A stretch of DNA of 64,000 nt from Ryuthela nishihirai (GCA_038380435.1 JAWZYU010000013.1:11297901-11361900), one strand, 5' to 3'. Shown: positions 22,857 to 34,761, counted from the first letter of the stretch. Program-made: numbers and translations. Notes: generated by a model from the letters alone, not told the origin.

Positions 22857-23260
22857 TAATGAGTTTTATGCCAAATGAAAGATTCCAACCTGGGGAGTTC
22901 ATCTACTGTGTACTTTAGAGAGTTTCCGACTTTCCATGAAAGAGGGAGGGGTACATTTTTATTGAGGGGATGATTGTGAAATAATTGTAATTAACTTTAT
23001 GAAAAACTAAAGCTTCCAGCGTGGGGAATGCTATCTACTATATACGTTAGAGAGTTTTACATCTCTCCAAAAATTGGTGAAAAAAATGTTTGTAGGGAGA
23101 GAGGAATGGGGGAGGGGGAATAGATCATAATGAGTCTCATGCCAATGAAAGCTTGTGACATTGAGAACATCATCTACTATATACTTTAGAGAGTTTCAGG
23201 CTCAAGCAACATCAGGTAAATCTGCTAGTATATATATGCACAATTGCAGTTATTTGCCTT
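22857..23260. repeat. Three diverged ~135-bp tandem units, Helitron-like end
   Basis: Units near 22,857, 22,990 and 23,127 share ATGAAAGMTT, a GGGGA.TKC block and ATCTACTATATACTTTAGAG followed by AGTTT. The last ends AAATCTGCTAGT before TATATA. CTAGT-type ends before AT are typical of Helitron 3' termini, but no hairpin is clear. Class uncertain. Confidence 0.4.
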
Positions 23261-23373
23261 TATCCAACAAGGACTAAATTACTAATTTTGGATAATTTGT
23301 TCAATGTTTATATGGTTAATGCATTTTGGTTGATAATAATATTTTTAAAAAAGTTTTGAATCACACAACTTAC

Positions 23374-23495
23374 TTTCATAAGAATTTCTCTGAAATTATC
23401 CAGCTTACTCAGTTTGACTAAGTTTAGCCAAGTAATATCTATTATCCATTTCGGAGGTTTTATAGCAACAGATTTTAGATCCAAAGAAGCTCCAC
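23374..23495 (-). CDS. DNAH5/8-like: Axonemal dynein heavy chain exon
   Basis: A 122-nt exon between a TTTTTTTAG acceptor (to 23,496) and a GTAAGT donor (from 23,373). The initial GT joins the G of the exon ending at 37,935 to complete Gly. It reads [18 protein letters not shown], then [20 protein letters not shown] and LMK, matching the conserved KGGASLDL…KPKKWI-D-TWLNLVELSKL segment of DNAH5/DNAH8. It follows the AAA5 module and precedes the acidic linker exon at 12.7 kb. No stops. Confidence 0.95.
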
Positions 23496-23634
23496 CTAAA
23501 AAAAAAATAGAAAGAGTAATGGTAACTAATAACTGAGTCACAGAAATCTGCCCACAATACACATAATAAAGAGTTTGCATGCTTTTCTTACATTAAAAAT
23601 AAGAAATTTAAAATACTATATTTTGCTCATAGTA

Positions 23635-23738
23635 CAGCTTCTCAGACCTTCTACTCTGGCATATAAACTGACAGGCTCCTGTCAGACCTCTGTGGCAAGC
23701 AGCTGCTTGAGGGGGTATTTATTTTTTATTTATTTTAC
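23635..23738 (+). repeat. SINE2 3' fragment (sense)
   Basis: Sense SINE2 body and tail: CAGACCTTCTACTCTGGCAT, GACAGGCTCCTGTCAGACCT, GCAGCTGCTTGAGGGGGTAT then ATTTATT repeats. It lies about 140 bp from the dynein exon. Confidence 0.8.
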
Positions 23739-24465
23739 AACTTATTCTATATCACAATTGATATAACTTCAAGATTAGGAGTGCATAACTTATAATAGAA
23801 TGAAGTGGGCCTCACTGTTATTAAATACACATGAACTATGTTTGCCTAGGTCCTAGACTTCCATAACTAAATTATTCTGAAGCTTCATTTGCATTTCTTA
23901 CTTGCATTTTTTTTTCTTTAGTAATAATTTGTACTGCACTCTCATATTTACTATTTTAAGATAAAATGTTAATGCAAGTATGATAACAAAAATAAGTCAA
24001 AAAGTGATACTTATTCCAATACAAACATAAAACACCTCCTCATTATAAGGTAAATGCAAGAATGAAGCATAGGCATACTGGGAGTTATATATATTTCAAC
24101 GCATGCATTTTGTTTATTGTTAACTTGTGTGCTGCCCAGTGATGTCAGATCTGCATATTAATCTTAGATTTTCAAGACTGTTGTGATTAATGAAAAACAA
24201 TGTTTGTGTACTGTGAACACTCCAAAGTTCTAAGAAAATTTTTATTTTTAACTCTTTAAATTTAAATTAAAAAATTATTTCATGAAAATTATCTCACGGA
24301 CAGGATATGGTCTGCAGGCTATAAGTTGTGAAGACTTATTTTAGATACTGAATTCCAAGGTAGTTCTGTACTAAACAGCATTTTCTATTTTTTCATTTTG
24401 AGGAAATTACCCCCATTCTAGTGAAAAATTTAATTTCACCACTACATATAAAAGGAAGCATAATA
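23739..24465. other. AT-rich intron sequence
   Basis: No gene, repeat family or structured element can be supported here. Confidence 0.5.
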
Positions 24466-24473
24466 CATATAAG

Positions 24474-24701
24474 TGGGGGGGGGGCAAGTGGGGCTATCAA
24501 CCCAGATGCCACAATCCTAGGGCAGCAGAATAGCCTTTAAGAAGCAAAATTTCAGAATTTTTTTCCCCGTTTTTAGGATTTTGTGATCCCCCCCCCCCCC
24601 ATTTGCTGCCCAGTTCAGAGGGCAGCAAAATTGGAGCAATGAATCAGTAGCAGTGACTTACCTGGGGGGGAAGGAATGCAAATTACCAAGTTATGCCACT
24701 G
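24474..24701. mobile_element. Probable hAT MITE with G/C tracts, 228 bp
   Basis: Exact 8-bp direct repeats CATATAAG at 24466-24473 and 24702-24709 flank a segment that ends TTATGCCACTG (a hAT-like …CACTG end). It carries long G and C runs (24,475-24,484 and 24,588-24,600). The left inverted repeat is not a good match, so the class is tentative. Confidence 0.5.
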
Positions 24702-24738
24702 CATATAAGGCTTGTATACATAATTGTACCATTGTGCA

Positions 24739-25127
24739 TAGGGGCAGTGTGGCTTAGTCGGTAGCGTGCCAGGCTCGTAATCTGAAGTTCCCAGGTTTGA
24801 GCCCCAGCTGGGTCAGCATTGAGATTTATCTCCGCAAAACTCCCCGCACTGCCCACGGTCAGTAGGGGACACCGATGAGCTTGGAAAGGTTGCTGTCCAT
24901 CGGATGGGATGTTAAGCTGTGGTCCCGTGTACGGGAGAGCCATACCCTGTGCACGTTAAAGAACACGCTGGATGGCCTTGATGGGAGGCTACCCATCTGT
25001 CTCCCAACAGCTGTTCCAGTGGGTCCCCTCCTCCAACCTTCTCTGAGCCTTCGGGGTCCACGTGACCTGGCCATTTAGCCCATGGTGTGCAAAAATGTGC
25101 CGCTCAGAGGTAAAACAACCCAACCCA
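24739..25127 (+). repeat. SINE1, full-length reference copy
   Basis: Bounded by 11-bp target duplications ACCATTGTGCA (24728-24738 and 25128-25138). The head has A-box-like TGGCTTAGTCGG, loop CTCGTAA and B-box-like GGTTTGAGCCC. The body runs GATGGGATGTTAAGC, GCACGTTAAAGAACACGCTG, CCAACAGCTGTTCCAGTGGG. The tail is an ACAACCCAACCC simple repeat, not poly(A). Length is 389 bp. The head is Thr-like by its loop. The partner LINE is unknown. Confidence 0.93.
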
Positions 25128-25138
25128 ACCATTGTGCA

Positions 25139-26114
25139 ATTGTATTATATCAGTATACTACTGAGAGAAACCAGCCAATAAGCATGAATGGTGTACCAAC
25201 ACTTCAAATGTGACCTTCATTACATAAATATGTTTGAAATGAGAATTTAATTTGACTTCTTTAACATCTAATCTCTTTTGCCTTAAATCCAAAGGACATT
25301 GCAAAAATGATAATCTTTTCCACTGGTGGAACTAAAGTGATGTGGCTAAATTTTCTGCAACCTTTAGAGGCAGGCCTTGATTTCCATAAAAATAACAAAG
25401 TGATGTGATGTCAGTTTTCTTTTGGTTTACTTGCAAGTTTATGCTTTCTTATCAGTTACTATATTAGGAAGATTTCCAGCGATTTTGACTCTCTACCAGT
25501 GATATCGACAATTCTTTCATTTAATACAATATGACAATACTGTAAAAAATATTAAATGCCTATGAACAAATATTTAGATCTCAGCAGAAATTACTACATC
25601 TTTTGCTATTTCAGAAATAGTAGTAACTCTTCTTTAGGTCATTAACTTTAAGAGTCTTTTACCAAACAAAAGTTCTTAATTTTAAAGATGAAGCATGAAA
25701 GCACATTTCCACAACTTTGGCAATCATTCATTTGCTGGTTCACACAGCATAGCAAGCAGCAACATGACATTTGTAATGATCTTTGTGTCAACTGTTGGTT
25801 GTTTGAGCATTTTACATTACCAATCCTTTTGAATGTGAAGTTGAAACCTTGCCTGTTACTTTGTCAGCAACAGTACTAGTTATTCTCATTAGGACTATGC
25901 CTCACTAAGGAACAAGTTCCATGCAGCTGGAAGGGGTGTCAATTCTGGGTTACATAAGTGCTCACTATATAAATTTATTAAAATGTCTTCCAAATAATTT
26001 AACTGTAATTTAGTTGAGAGTGGGGGGGGGGGGGCTGTTAGTAGTGTGATTAGTAAATTATCAATTTTGATTTTAAATTTTGATTTGATTATCGATTTCT
26101 GTTTGCACTAATGC
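25139..26114. other. AT-rich intron sequence
   Basis: No supported feature. A G-run (26,022-26,034) is the only notable simple sequence. Confidence 0.5.
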
Positions 26115-26240
26115 ATCCTCCTCCTCCTCAAGCAGCCATGGACTACGGAAGTCCAACCAGACCATACAATTTAGTTCTTCAAAATTTAGTCTCTCCTGAG
26201 CTACATCTGCTGCATATCGCCACTGTAGACCAATTCTAAA
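26115..26240 (-). repeat. RTE LINE 3' end, 5' truncated
   Basis: The last ~120 bp of RTE in antisense (CAAGCAGCCATGGACTACGG, CTACATCTGCTGCATATCGC), with a CTC/TCC microsatellite at its 3' tail (26,116-26,130). This is the short 5'-truncated insert typical of RTE. Confidence 0.85.
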
Positions 26241-26244
26241 AATA

Positions 26245-27143
26245 CACTGCTGGCCATTAAAAGTGCAACACCAGGAAGAACTCATCAGATTGTCCCAAAA
26301 AATAAGAAGGGTAGCCTATGGGAGAACATGTAAATGATTCAAAGAGCAGCACATACACACATGTGTGACAGTAATGCCCACTGGAAGCAGTATAAGAAGA
26401 GATTACAAAGAGCCAGTGTAAAACACTGGAATTGTGTTTGCTAGCAGTTCTTGTGAACTAAAGGATCAAGTATGCCCTGTCAAAGAACATGGCATCCATA
26501 CAACTAGGTTTCCAACTTTGATTGAGGGAGAATTGTGGGATAACAGGAAGGCAGATTATTGTACTGAGACATCGGTGCTCATGTTGTACGGAATGCTTCC
26601 ACAGTGATGAGAATATGATGTCAGTGGGTAGAGGAGGAACGAACTCACCGATGTGAGGGATCTCAACGTCCCTGTCACACAAACAATCAAGAGGACAGAC
26701 ATCTCGTGCGCATTTCTTCAGTATGCAGCACTATGATGGACGAATCCATATCTGGCAGTACTGCGACGACAGGCTCAGTGAGACATGCATGATGCAGCAC
26801 CATACAGGTCTGGCCCCATTAGACTCCACTCACACATGCACCTCATAAGCATTACCAGTACTTTGAACAGCCAACATTTCATCATTGAGGTGTTGGAGCC
26901 TGTGGTCATATCTTATCTTCTGGGGCTCTCTGGTGCCATTTACCAATAGGACAATGCCTGACCACATGTGACATGCATTGTCCAACAATTCCTGGATAGC
27001 CACCATATGACACTTCTGCCTTGGCATGTGCATTCACCAGATCTGTCTCCAATTGAACACGTCTGGTCCATGATCTCACGACGACTAGCACATGAGACAC
27101 CAGCAGCAGCTACAACAGATGAACTTTGGTTACATTGACACAG
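26245..27143 (+). mobile_element. Tc1-like transposon (family Tc1-E), 3' truncated
   Basis: Left end CACTGCTGGCCATTAAAAGT next to TA (26243-26244). The plus-strand relic includes DNA.PHVTCIVQQFLDSHHM-like and HSPDLSPIEHVWSMISRRLA residues (26,950-27,100), a Tc1-type last catalytic region. It breaks off near 27,143, where the I/Jockey LINE begins in the opposite orientation. No right inverted repeat was found. Confidence 0.8.
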
Positions 27144-27145
27144 AG

Positions 27146-30100
27146 AATATGGTGATGGAGGGGTTCCAGCACCTTCACCACCGAATCCCGGGCAGAGTTG
27201 TACATCTGGGATCTGTAGTCCAGTTTTGATCAGACAAGTGCATGGTAGAGGTGGAGCAAAGAACATTGGTCTGCCCCCCAAGAAAAGGAAGAGAGGACCT
27301 TGATGATGTTCAATGCCTGCATGCACTTGGACCTGAGATGATGTATGTGCGGTAAAAAGGTCAATTTCCGATCAAATATGAGAACGAGAAACTTGGTCTC
27401 CGTCACAACTGGAATGATGTTACCCCTGAGCTGGAGCTCGGGATCCAGGTAAAGGTTACACTTGCGGCAAAAGTGCACACAAGCGGTCTTCTGTGTGGAG
27501 AACCGAAACCCATTTGCCATCGACCAAACAGAAATATTGTTCAGGGCAATTTGCAGTTCTCTTTCAATGATCCTCATGCTGGACGAAGACCAAAAGATGC
27601 TAAAGTCATCAACATAGAGGGAATTGCCTATTGATGGAGGAAGTTGTCTAGTAATAGAATTAAGCTTGACAGCGAAAAGCGTAACACTCAGAACGCAGCC
27701 TTGTGGCACTCCCTATTCTCGGAGGTATGGCCATGACAGAGTGTCGCTGACACAGACGCAAAAAGAACGTACCGATAAGAAGTTGGAGATGATGATCTCT
27801 CAAGCCGAAGCTGTGGAGGTCACGAAGAATACCGAATCTCCAAGCCATGTAGTTCGCTTTTTCAATGTTGAAGAAAATTGTCACCAGGTGCTCTCTACAT
27901 AAAAATGAATTTCTGATAGCAGATTCGAGGCGTATCAGATGGTCAAGAGTTGACAGTTGCCTGCAAAAGCTACACTGGGTGTTGGAAAGAAGGTTGTGGT
28001 GTTCTAAATACCAGATGAGTCTGGCATTTACCATTCTTTCCAACATCTTGCACACGCAGCTCGTCAATGCAATGGGATGATAATTCGAAGGAATCTTGGA
28101 ATCCTTTCCTGGCTTCGGGAAGGCCAATACAATGGCCTCCTGCCAGGAGTTCGGAAACTGCTCCTCGAGAAAAATGTGATTGAAGAGTCAGAGCAGTCAA
28201 TCCTTACTCGATGGGAGAGATGTTGGAACATGGCATAATGGACATTGTCTGGCCCAACAGCAGATGCATGAGAGGACTGCAGAGCAAGGCAAAGCTCCTC
28301 TGCTGTGAATGGCTTGTTGTAAGGCTCCAGGCCATTGAGTGGAAGGACAGCGGAGAGCAATCTGCCCTGCTCTTCCGGGCCAGAAACTCGGGGGAGTAGG
28401 AGGATAGAGAAGAGATGGAGGAGAATGACTCCCCCAGAGTGTCGGCAATTGTTTGGGATCAGCAATTGCCTGTCCATTGTGCTTCAGGATCGATAACAAG
28501 TGGGATGTGTAGTTCCCACCCATCTTCTGGACTATCCCACATTACCTTAGAATTGATCGTGCGGGTGATAGAAGACATATATTTGATCCAAGATTCCTTC
28601 TGGCTCTGGCGTCAGATGAAATGAGCTTTCGCCCTAGCGCATTTGAACTTTTCGTCGGATATCTCCGAAACACCCCCCAAGCCTTGTTCTGAGCCTTACG
28701 AGATGCAGTGCAATCTGGATTCTACCACAGTTTTGGAAACCGAGGAAACCGTGTCGAAGTTTGAGGAATTGTTGATGCAGCTGCATCTACGATAGTCTGT
28801 TATCTCCACTACTACCACATTGATTGGCTCCTGGCTGACTGAGTGGTCATCGAGTTCAGAGAGCAGCTCGAACCCACCCCAGTCAGCCCGATCGAGCCTT
28901 CACCGTGAGACATGTGAAGGGCTGCAAGGCCTCCCACAGGAGATGGTGCACACCACAGGGAGGTGATCGCTTCTGTAAGGGTTGTCCTCGACCTACCATG
29001 TAAAGAGTGGAAGGATTGAGGAGGAGCAGATGGTAAGGTCAATGGCAGTGAAAGGGTGGGTTGGGGAATGAAAGTAAGTACTGACACCGGTGTTCAACAG
29101 GGAAAGAGAAGGATCCAGGAACCACTGCTCCAGGACCCTGCCCCTCCTGTTGGTGTTAGCACTACCCCAAAGTGGACTGTGTCCATTGAGGTCCCCCATT
29201 ATGAGGAAGGGCGATGGCAGTTGCGAGACGAGATCATCAAGGTCTTCCTGGAAGATGATGCTCCCAGGTGGAAGATATACAGAGCAGACAGTCAGCGAGA
29301 ACCCCATGAAGAGGTGGATGGTGTGACCTGGAATGGAGAATGGTTGCTCACGAGGATGACGACACCCCCGTGAGCTGGACCATCTCCATCCCGGTCCCGG
29401 CGAACTATGGAAAAGTGCCAGATCGTGGGATCTGTGACTGTCTGCAAGTAAGTCTCCTGCAGGCACACACAGATGGCTGGTGTGCCTGAAGGAGGGCCTT
29501 GATTCGTCAATATTCCTCTGGAATCCACGACAATTCCATTGTAAGAGTGTGGCCATCTCAGGACTTAGAAGAGTGGGTGGACGATGAAGTCGCTTACCTA
29601 ACTTAACTGCCGCAGAGGACAGTTTAGGGAATGAGGGCTGTCGGAATCGAATGCTTGGAATTGTCCAAGGTGTATGGATCGGTGACTGCACATTGTGGAG
29701 GTGTGATGATGATTTTCTTTTTGGGCCCTGGCAGGGGCCCTTTGGTTTGGAAGGTCTAGCTCTTTGAGGATGTGGAGGTGGAAGGCTGTGTTGCAGGAAT
29801 GGAAACCAGGGTTGATGTTGAAGTCAACACCACTCTCAGTTTCACCTCGTCAGGAGCTATTTTGCTGAAGGTGAGAGAGATGCAGTAGGCGATACATTGA
29901 TGTCAGTCTGCACAGCAACCGAAGTCATTGGAACAATGGGCTTTCCAATGACGGCACTGGCATAGGATACCTTGCCAGGCGGGGCTGGCAGTGCAGTAAG
30001 CTTTCTCACCTCAGCAAAAAAGATGTTGTTCATAACTTTCAAACATTGAACCTCCTTTTCCTCCTTCCACTTTGGACAGTCGTGGGAGTATGCTGGATGC

Positions 30101-30165
30101 TCGCCACTACAGTCAACACAGGTTTGCTTATACTGCTTATATTGCCAGAGGCACACGTGCCTATT
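27146..30165 (-). mobile_element. I/Jockey-type LINE, truncated at both ends
   Basis: Read on the minus strand it has a gag tail with a zinc-knuckle part (CVDCSGEHPAYSHDC, 29,857-30,219). An APE endonuclease follows (29,691-28,993) with LLQWNCRGFQ, ICVCLQETYL, PFLIMGDLNGHSPLWGS and TAIDLTICSSS in adjacent frames. Reverse transcriptase follows (28,477-27,230) with FPKPGKDSKIPSNYHPIALT, TQCSFCRQLSTLDHLIR, MPQGCVLSVTLF and an intact SLYVDD box. Frameshifts and stops separate these parts. The 3' end after KVLEPLHH is missing. It is GC-richer than the surroundings. Clade between I, Nimb and Jockey is not resolved. Confidence 0.88.
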
Positions 30166-32116
30166 CGGACTCCAGCAGAGCATGGAGGTTCCGGAGATGA
30201 CGTGGTTGTGGGTCCACATACTGAACCTGTTGAACCAAATGGTCCCACAAGTGCTCTATGGGATTGAGGTTGGGCGATTTCGCTGGCCAAGGGAGAAAGG
30301 AGACATCGCTGTCGTGTTCCTGGAATCAGTCAACACCACCTTAGTGACATGGCAGCATGTATTGTTCTGTTGGTAGACACCATCACCACCAGGGTAAACG
30401 TCCAACATGAAGGGATGCATGTGGTCAGCAAGGATGGACAACGAAATAATGCGTGACAATCCCGGTGCACCGCAGTACTAAGACTGCATATCACCATAAG
30501 GGAGTTGTCACTGAAACCACTATCGACTAGCCAGGTTCCTGACTGTCTAAGCTGCCTTACTGCGGGAGAAGACCTGGTGAAGAGAGAAACACTGCTTGGG
30601 ATTTTTACCTGTCTGTAGAAATAATCATTGAGGTGCAGTGAGAGTGGGATCTTTTGGGTGTTTTGAATCATGGCCTAGGAATATGCCCAGAACTCACTGG
30701 ATTTTGTCCAAAATACTTTGCCAAAAAATAAGATAGTATCTTTTGAATTTAGAGTAAAAAAATATAATATGATTTCCTAACTTTTTGCATGGGGAAACTA
30801 ACATGATAGAGAGTCTTCAGGCTCTCCCATCGATATATCACACTTAATAGGGCTGCAGTCCCGTTCTGCATGACCTTCAATTTCGTCCTCTCCACCGGGA
30901 CACCAACCAGCGGCCTCCCTAGCAATACTTTGAGCCAGACTTTGCTGCAGCCGAGCAGACTACCCACATGATTCCAAATCTGGAGACTCCAATCCCGGTC
31001 TGTAGACCCCACAAGGCCACTCCATCCCAACTCCATGACACCCCAGACTTCGCTGGGGCGATAAAGGAGCCCACTCGACTGGGGATCCATTCCAGTCGGC
31101 AGGCCCTCAGTAAAGCCTCTCCATCTGGGCACCAAGACGACCTATGACTTCACAGGGGCTGACCAATAAGTCCACATGATTTGGGACTTCGGTCCCAGTC
31201 GGCAGACCCTCGGCCATCCCCTCCAGCAAGGCCGCAAGGCGTGCCAGAAATACCGACGAGCGGACACCCAGTTTCACAGAGGCACCTTCAAATCCTCCAC
31301 CATGTGCTTCTTACCATTCTCGAGTAGTTCAATGTCCCTCCACCAGAAACTGCAAGAAGTCGTGAACCCCGGAAAACCAGCGATCCGAACCCAACTTCTC
31401 AGAGGCACCGAAACCCACTCCCCCTCAACAAGGAGGTCCAACTTCAGGGGAGAGCAAGGATGGACAGGTAGCCATTGGTGTTCAGGGATCCATCCAGTGG
31501 TCCCAGGTCATACCAGGAAAACATCCCCCAGACTGCCACTTCTGGCCTGTACTTGACCAACAAGCGTGTCTGGGTGTTGGTTCTTGTATGTTTGATGCAG
31601 TATCTGCCACCACCCATCGCTTCTGTAGAGTACAAACCTCAATTCGTCAGAGTAGGCAACCTTTTACCACTCTTCCACTGTTCAATGACAGTAGTTTCAT
31701 GCGAACTGTAGGTGTTGTTGCCAATGGACCTTGGTTAACAAGGGCGCATAGACTCCGGAGACCCATGCGTAACAGGGTTCGCTCTATTGTTATCGGGGAC
31801 ACGTACCTGGGTGTCTCAGCATTCATTTGAATGGTCAATTGCTGCACTGTAGCACGTCAATTGCCTTTTACCAGTCTATGGAGGCAATGTTTCCTCTGGA
31901 GGGGATGGCCTTTGAGTCTCCACAGTTATGACGTCTAGAAGTACTCGGTGTGCCAGTAGTCCATTCTTGGTACACCCTTAGTACATCACCTCGCGACCAG
32001 CCCACAAAGTCTGCTGTTTCCGAGATGCTTCCACCCTTGACATGATAGCCGATGATCATTCCTTTTTGAACGTCCGTCAAATAAATACCTCTTCCCATTG
32101 TGCTCACGTTACACAC
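30165..32116 (-). mobile_element. Tc1-like transposon (family Tc1-F) with nested insert
   Basis: The minus-strand transposase starts at 32,098 with MGRGIYLTDVQKGMIIGYH, an HTH (ISETADFVGWSRGDVLRVYQ). It continues with YRPEVAVWGMFSWYDLGPLD (31,444-31,635) and, after a 1.0-kb insert, HMHPFMLDVYPGGDGVYQQN (30,256-30,459) and LNPIEHLWDHLVQQ near 30,240. It is cut at about 30,165 by the LINE junction. Frameshifts are present. Outside the insert the pieces line up as one element. Confidence 0.88.
30441..31452. mobile_element. 1,012-bp retroposed insert, unclassified
   Basis: It splits Tc1-F and is flanked by exact 14-bp direct repeats AGCAAGGATGGACA (30427-30440 and 31453-31466), a target duplication of LINE/SINE type. 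One half (30,850-31,450) is strikingly GC-rich. No poly(A), tRNA-like box or known domain is seen. The longest frame (minus, 30,749-31,135) is Trp/Gly/Val-rich and unrecognised. It could be the 5' region of an unknown LINE. Confidence 0.75.
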
Positions 32117-32399
32117 TATGGTTCATCTGTCCTGGCCGGATGCTTATATTTCTGTGTGGTCGACCTTGTCATGTGCACTCTGTGATTCCGTGGGTTGTTA
32201 TATTGTTCTGATACGACTGTGTAAATCTTCCAACAGTGATAATTGTGAAATAAATCAGTTATTTATTTATCACTCACTGTGTTCACTCGTAAAGATTTAA
32301 ACTAGATGCAGATTCTAAATGCAAATTGAGAAATAAAGGACCAAAATATTGAAGCAGCAGGAAAGATTAAAATAGTTCATATAAGAAATTCTGCCACAG
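32117..32399. other. Flank of Tc1-F, no gene
   Basis: Presumably includes the 5' leader and inverted repeat of Tc1-F, but I could not define its end. Confidence 0.4.
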
Positions 32400-32545
32400 A
32401 AATTGAGGGAGATCTAGGATGCAGTGGGCAGACAATGTCAAACAGGACCTTGTTGGAATTAGTCTACAATAGGTAGATGAAGCAGATATACCTTGGGATA
32501 GATGTGTTTGGAAAACAAAATTCCATGGCTGCTTGAGGATAATGA
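32400..32545 (+). repeat. RTE LINE 3' end fragment
   Basis: Matches the RTE terminal segment: GGATGCAGTGGGCAGACAAT, CAAACAGGACCTTGTTGGAA, AAATTCCATGGCTGCTTGAG. It is truncated and non-functional. Confidence 0.85.
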
Positions 32546-33492
32546 CGTCTTAATGCAGCTCCATTCCACACTAAAAATAAATCACCAAAACTAAACAGTT
32601 CTTCAGACATTCTTTGACTTTGTGCCTAATAAGAAATAGTTGTTTGTGAGCAGAAAGCAAGTGGGTGTTAACATTTGTGATTTTGATAGTTCTTAGAGGA
32701 AATTTAGAAGTTTTTGATCTTCCCTTTTGAGTGCTAACATCGTTAAGGATGAGTATTAATTAGCCTTCTGTTTGCCCATAAGAGTAGTTTTATTGTTTAT
32801 ATTGATTTAATTGGCAGTTCCACCAAAATATTTCGATTTAGAGAGGTTTTCAGTCTCATACAGAATAAACTCAGCCATGTAGTAGAGACAAAAAAATAAA
32901 TATATAAGAAGCAAATTTTTGTATGCATTGATATATTTTTTTAAAAATATTTATAATTCTATTGCATGTATTTATAAAATTCATCAGATATAAATAAAAT
33001 ATTATATTAAATTTAATTTCAAATCTCAAAATTTCTGCCCTCCCCCCACTTAATTTTAAATTCATCACGTTTTTTAGGTACAAGTTGGTTTCTACATATA
33101 TTTACCAGCCCCACCAGTTTTGAGGCTCACAAGCTGCTACTAGAAATATTAAAATTCAATTTTAACATGATTTTACACAAGCAAGAAAGTGAGTTACCAG
33201 TAATACAACAGAGTACTATAGAGAAAGTTCTGTTTAGTATTCCTGGCAGTATTCAATAATTCTCATCATCTTTCCATAACTCTTTTCATTCTAAAGGAAA
33301 AATTTATTAAATTTGGTATTTGGAAAGATCTCATTGAGATCTTTATCATGACTGACATATTTTTTTACAATCCTTATTTTCATGCTACAGGGCAATAAGT
33401 ATGGCTCTCTATTGAGGGTAACATTTATTTTTTCCACACTGTATACAGGGTAGGAAATTTATGGATGCATTTTTGATGTTAATGTTTCGATT
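32546..33492. other. AT-rich intron sequence
   Basis: No gene or repeat family is recognised. Confidence 0.5.
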
Positions 33493-33500
33493 CTCTAGAC

Positions 33501-34335
33501 CAGTGGTTCTCAACCTTTTATGTTTTATGTACACCCTGAAAATGTGTATGTAACTGGCATACCCCTTGTATAGATAGATAAAACTATAGTTATAGTATAA
33601 CAATGAAAATAAAATAAAACATATGCACACATTAAATTTTGTATTCATAAATTACATATATCGATAAACACAAAAAATAACAAACAATTTAACAAATCTT
33701 ATAAAATTATAAACATTCCATTGTGTAATAAGTGAAATGTTTGCACTTGTTTATGCTTGCACAGTTCATCATTGGTTGGGGTTGTCTTGCTAAGGTAGAG
33801 TTGCAAGTCATCTTCAACATCCAGCCTGTTCCTATATTTATTTTTTAAAGAAATTAAAGATGAAAAACCAGTTTCAGATAAATATGTTGTTGTGAAAGGT
33901 AACAAATATTTGACTGCAATTCTTGACAAAGTTGGATATTCCTTCTCCACTCCAATCCAAAAGCTAATCAATGGTTTTTTGGAATGAATGCTTTTTAAAC
34001 TATTGTCACCAGATATCACAATCAACTCTTCTTTATTGGACAATGGAAGCTTACATTTTTCCAAATTAAATGTGAAAGGGTCTCGAATCCATTCTTGCAT
34101 TTCATCAGGGGGTGGAAAATACTGCCTTATAAGAGTTTTAAGAGTGTTTAAGTGAATAATTATTTGTTGTCTGATGTCTTCAAAGTCTGTAATCATTTGC
34201 TCATTTTCTTCAAGAAATGAATCTAGTCGCTGAAATTGGTAGTGTTGCCAACTTAGCGACTTTGTTACTAGATCTAGTGACTTTTGAGTTCTCATCCCAA
34301 AAAATTTACTGTATACCCCAAATTGAGAATCCCTA
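33501..34335 (-). mobile_element. hAT element (family hAT-1) with ZBED-like transposase end
   Basis: Ends CAGTGGTTCTCAACC and, reverse-complemented, TAGGGATTCTCAA. Exact 8-bp duplications CTCTAGAC at 33493-33500 and 34336-34343. The minus ORF 33,699-34,295 encodes the C-terminal part of a ZBED5/SCAND3-type hAT transposase: LEENEQMITDFEDIRQQIII, WIRDPFT, PLISFWIGVEKEYPTLS and the dimerisation block YLSETGFSSLISLKNKYRNR. The N-terminal zinc finger and catalytic core are missing. MITEs at 1415 and 62,324 share its ends. Confidence 0.93.
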
Positions 34336-34343
34336 CTCTAGAC

Positions 34344-34761
34344 ATTTGTCCTAGCTTTTTTTTCATCATCTATCATAATTAAAAGAAAGTGGATGGATGA
34401 CATTAAAAAACAAGCTGGAAGTCATTTACATTATTATTATTCAATTTCTCCCATATCTTTTTCCATTTGTTCACCACTTCTGATTTCTCTGCTCTTTCCT
34501 GCTTCTGAAATATTTGCTCATCTCTGGACTGTATATATATATATACATCTCTGGACTGTATGTATATATATATATACATCTCACCCTGTATATATTATAT
34601 ATATACAGGTATACTCCATTTAGTGCAGGGGATGCATTCCTGGAAATGGGAGTACTAACTGAATCAGCACTATACAGAGTTGTTATAGCATAGCCTTTAT
34701 GGAGATGAATTCCAAAATCGTAATTTTATTACCTACGATTAACATATTAGGTTTATTGAGG
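34344..34761. other. Spacer between two hAT elements, TA microsatellite
   Basis: Contains the minisatellite-like TATATATACATCTCTGGACTG repeated near 34,530-34,600. A Tigger-like end CAGGTATACTCCATTTAGTG occurs near 34,606 without a partner. Confidence 0.45.

Noticed and set aside
27624..29373. Plus-strand ORFs opposite the I/Jockey LINE
   Set aside because: They are shadows of the minus-strand gag, endonuclease and RT frames, which carry the recognisable motifs.
30330..30671. 113-codon minus-strand ORF as a protein gene
   Set aside because: It crosses from the Tc1-F transposase relic into the 1.0-kb insert, so it is a chance fusion frame.
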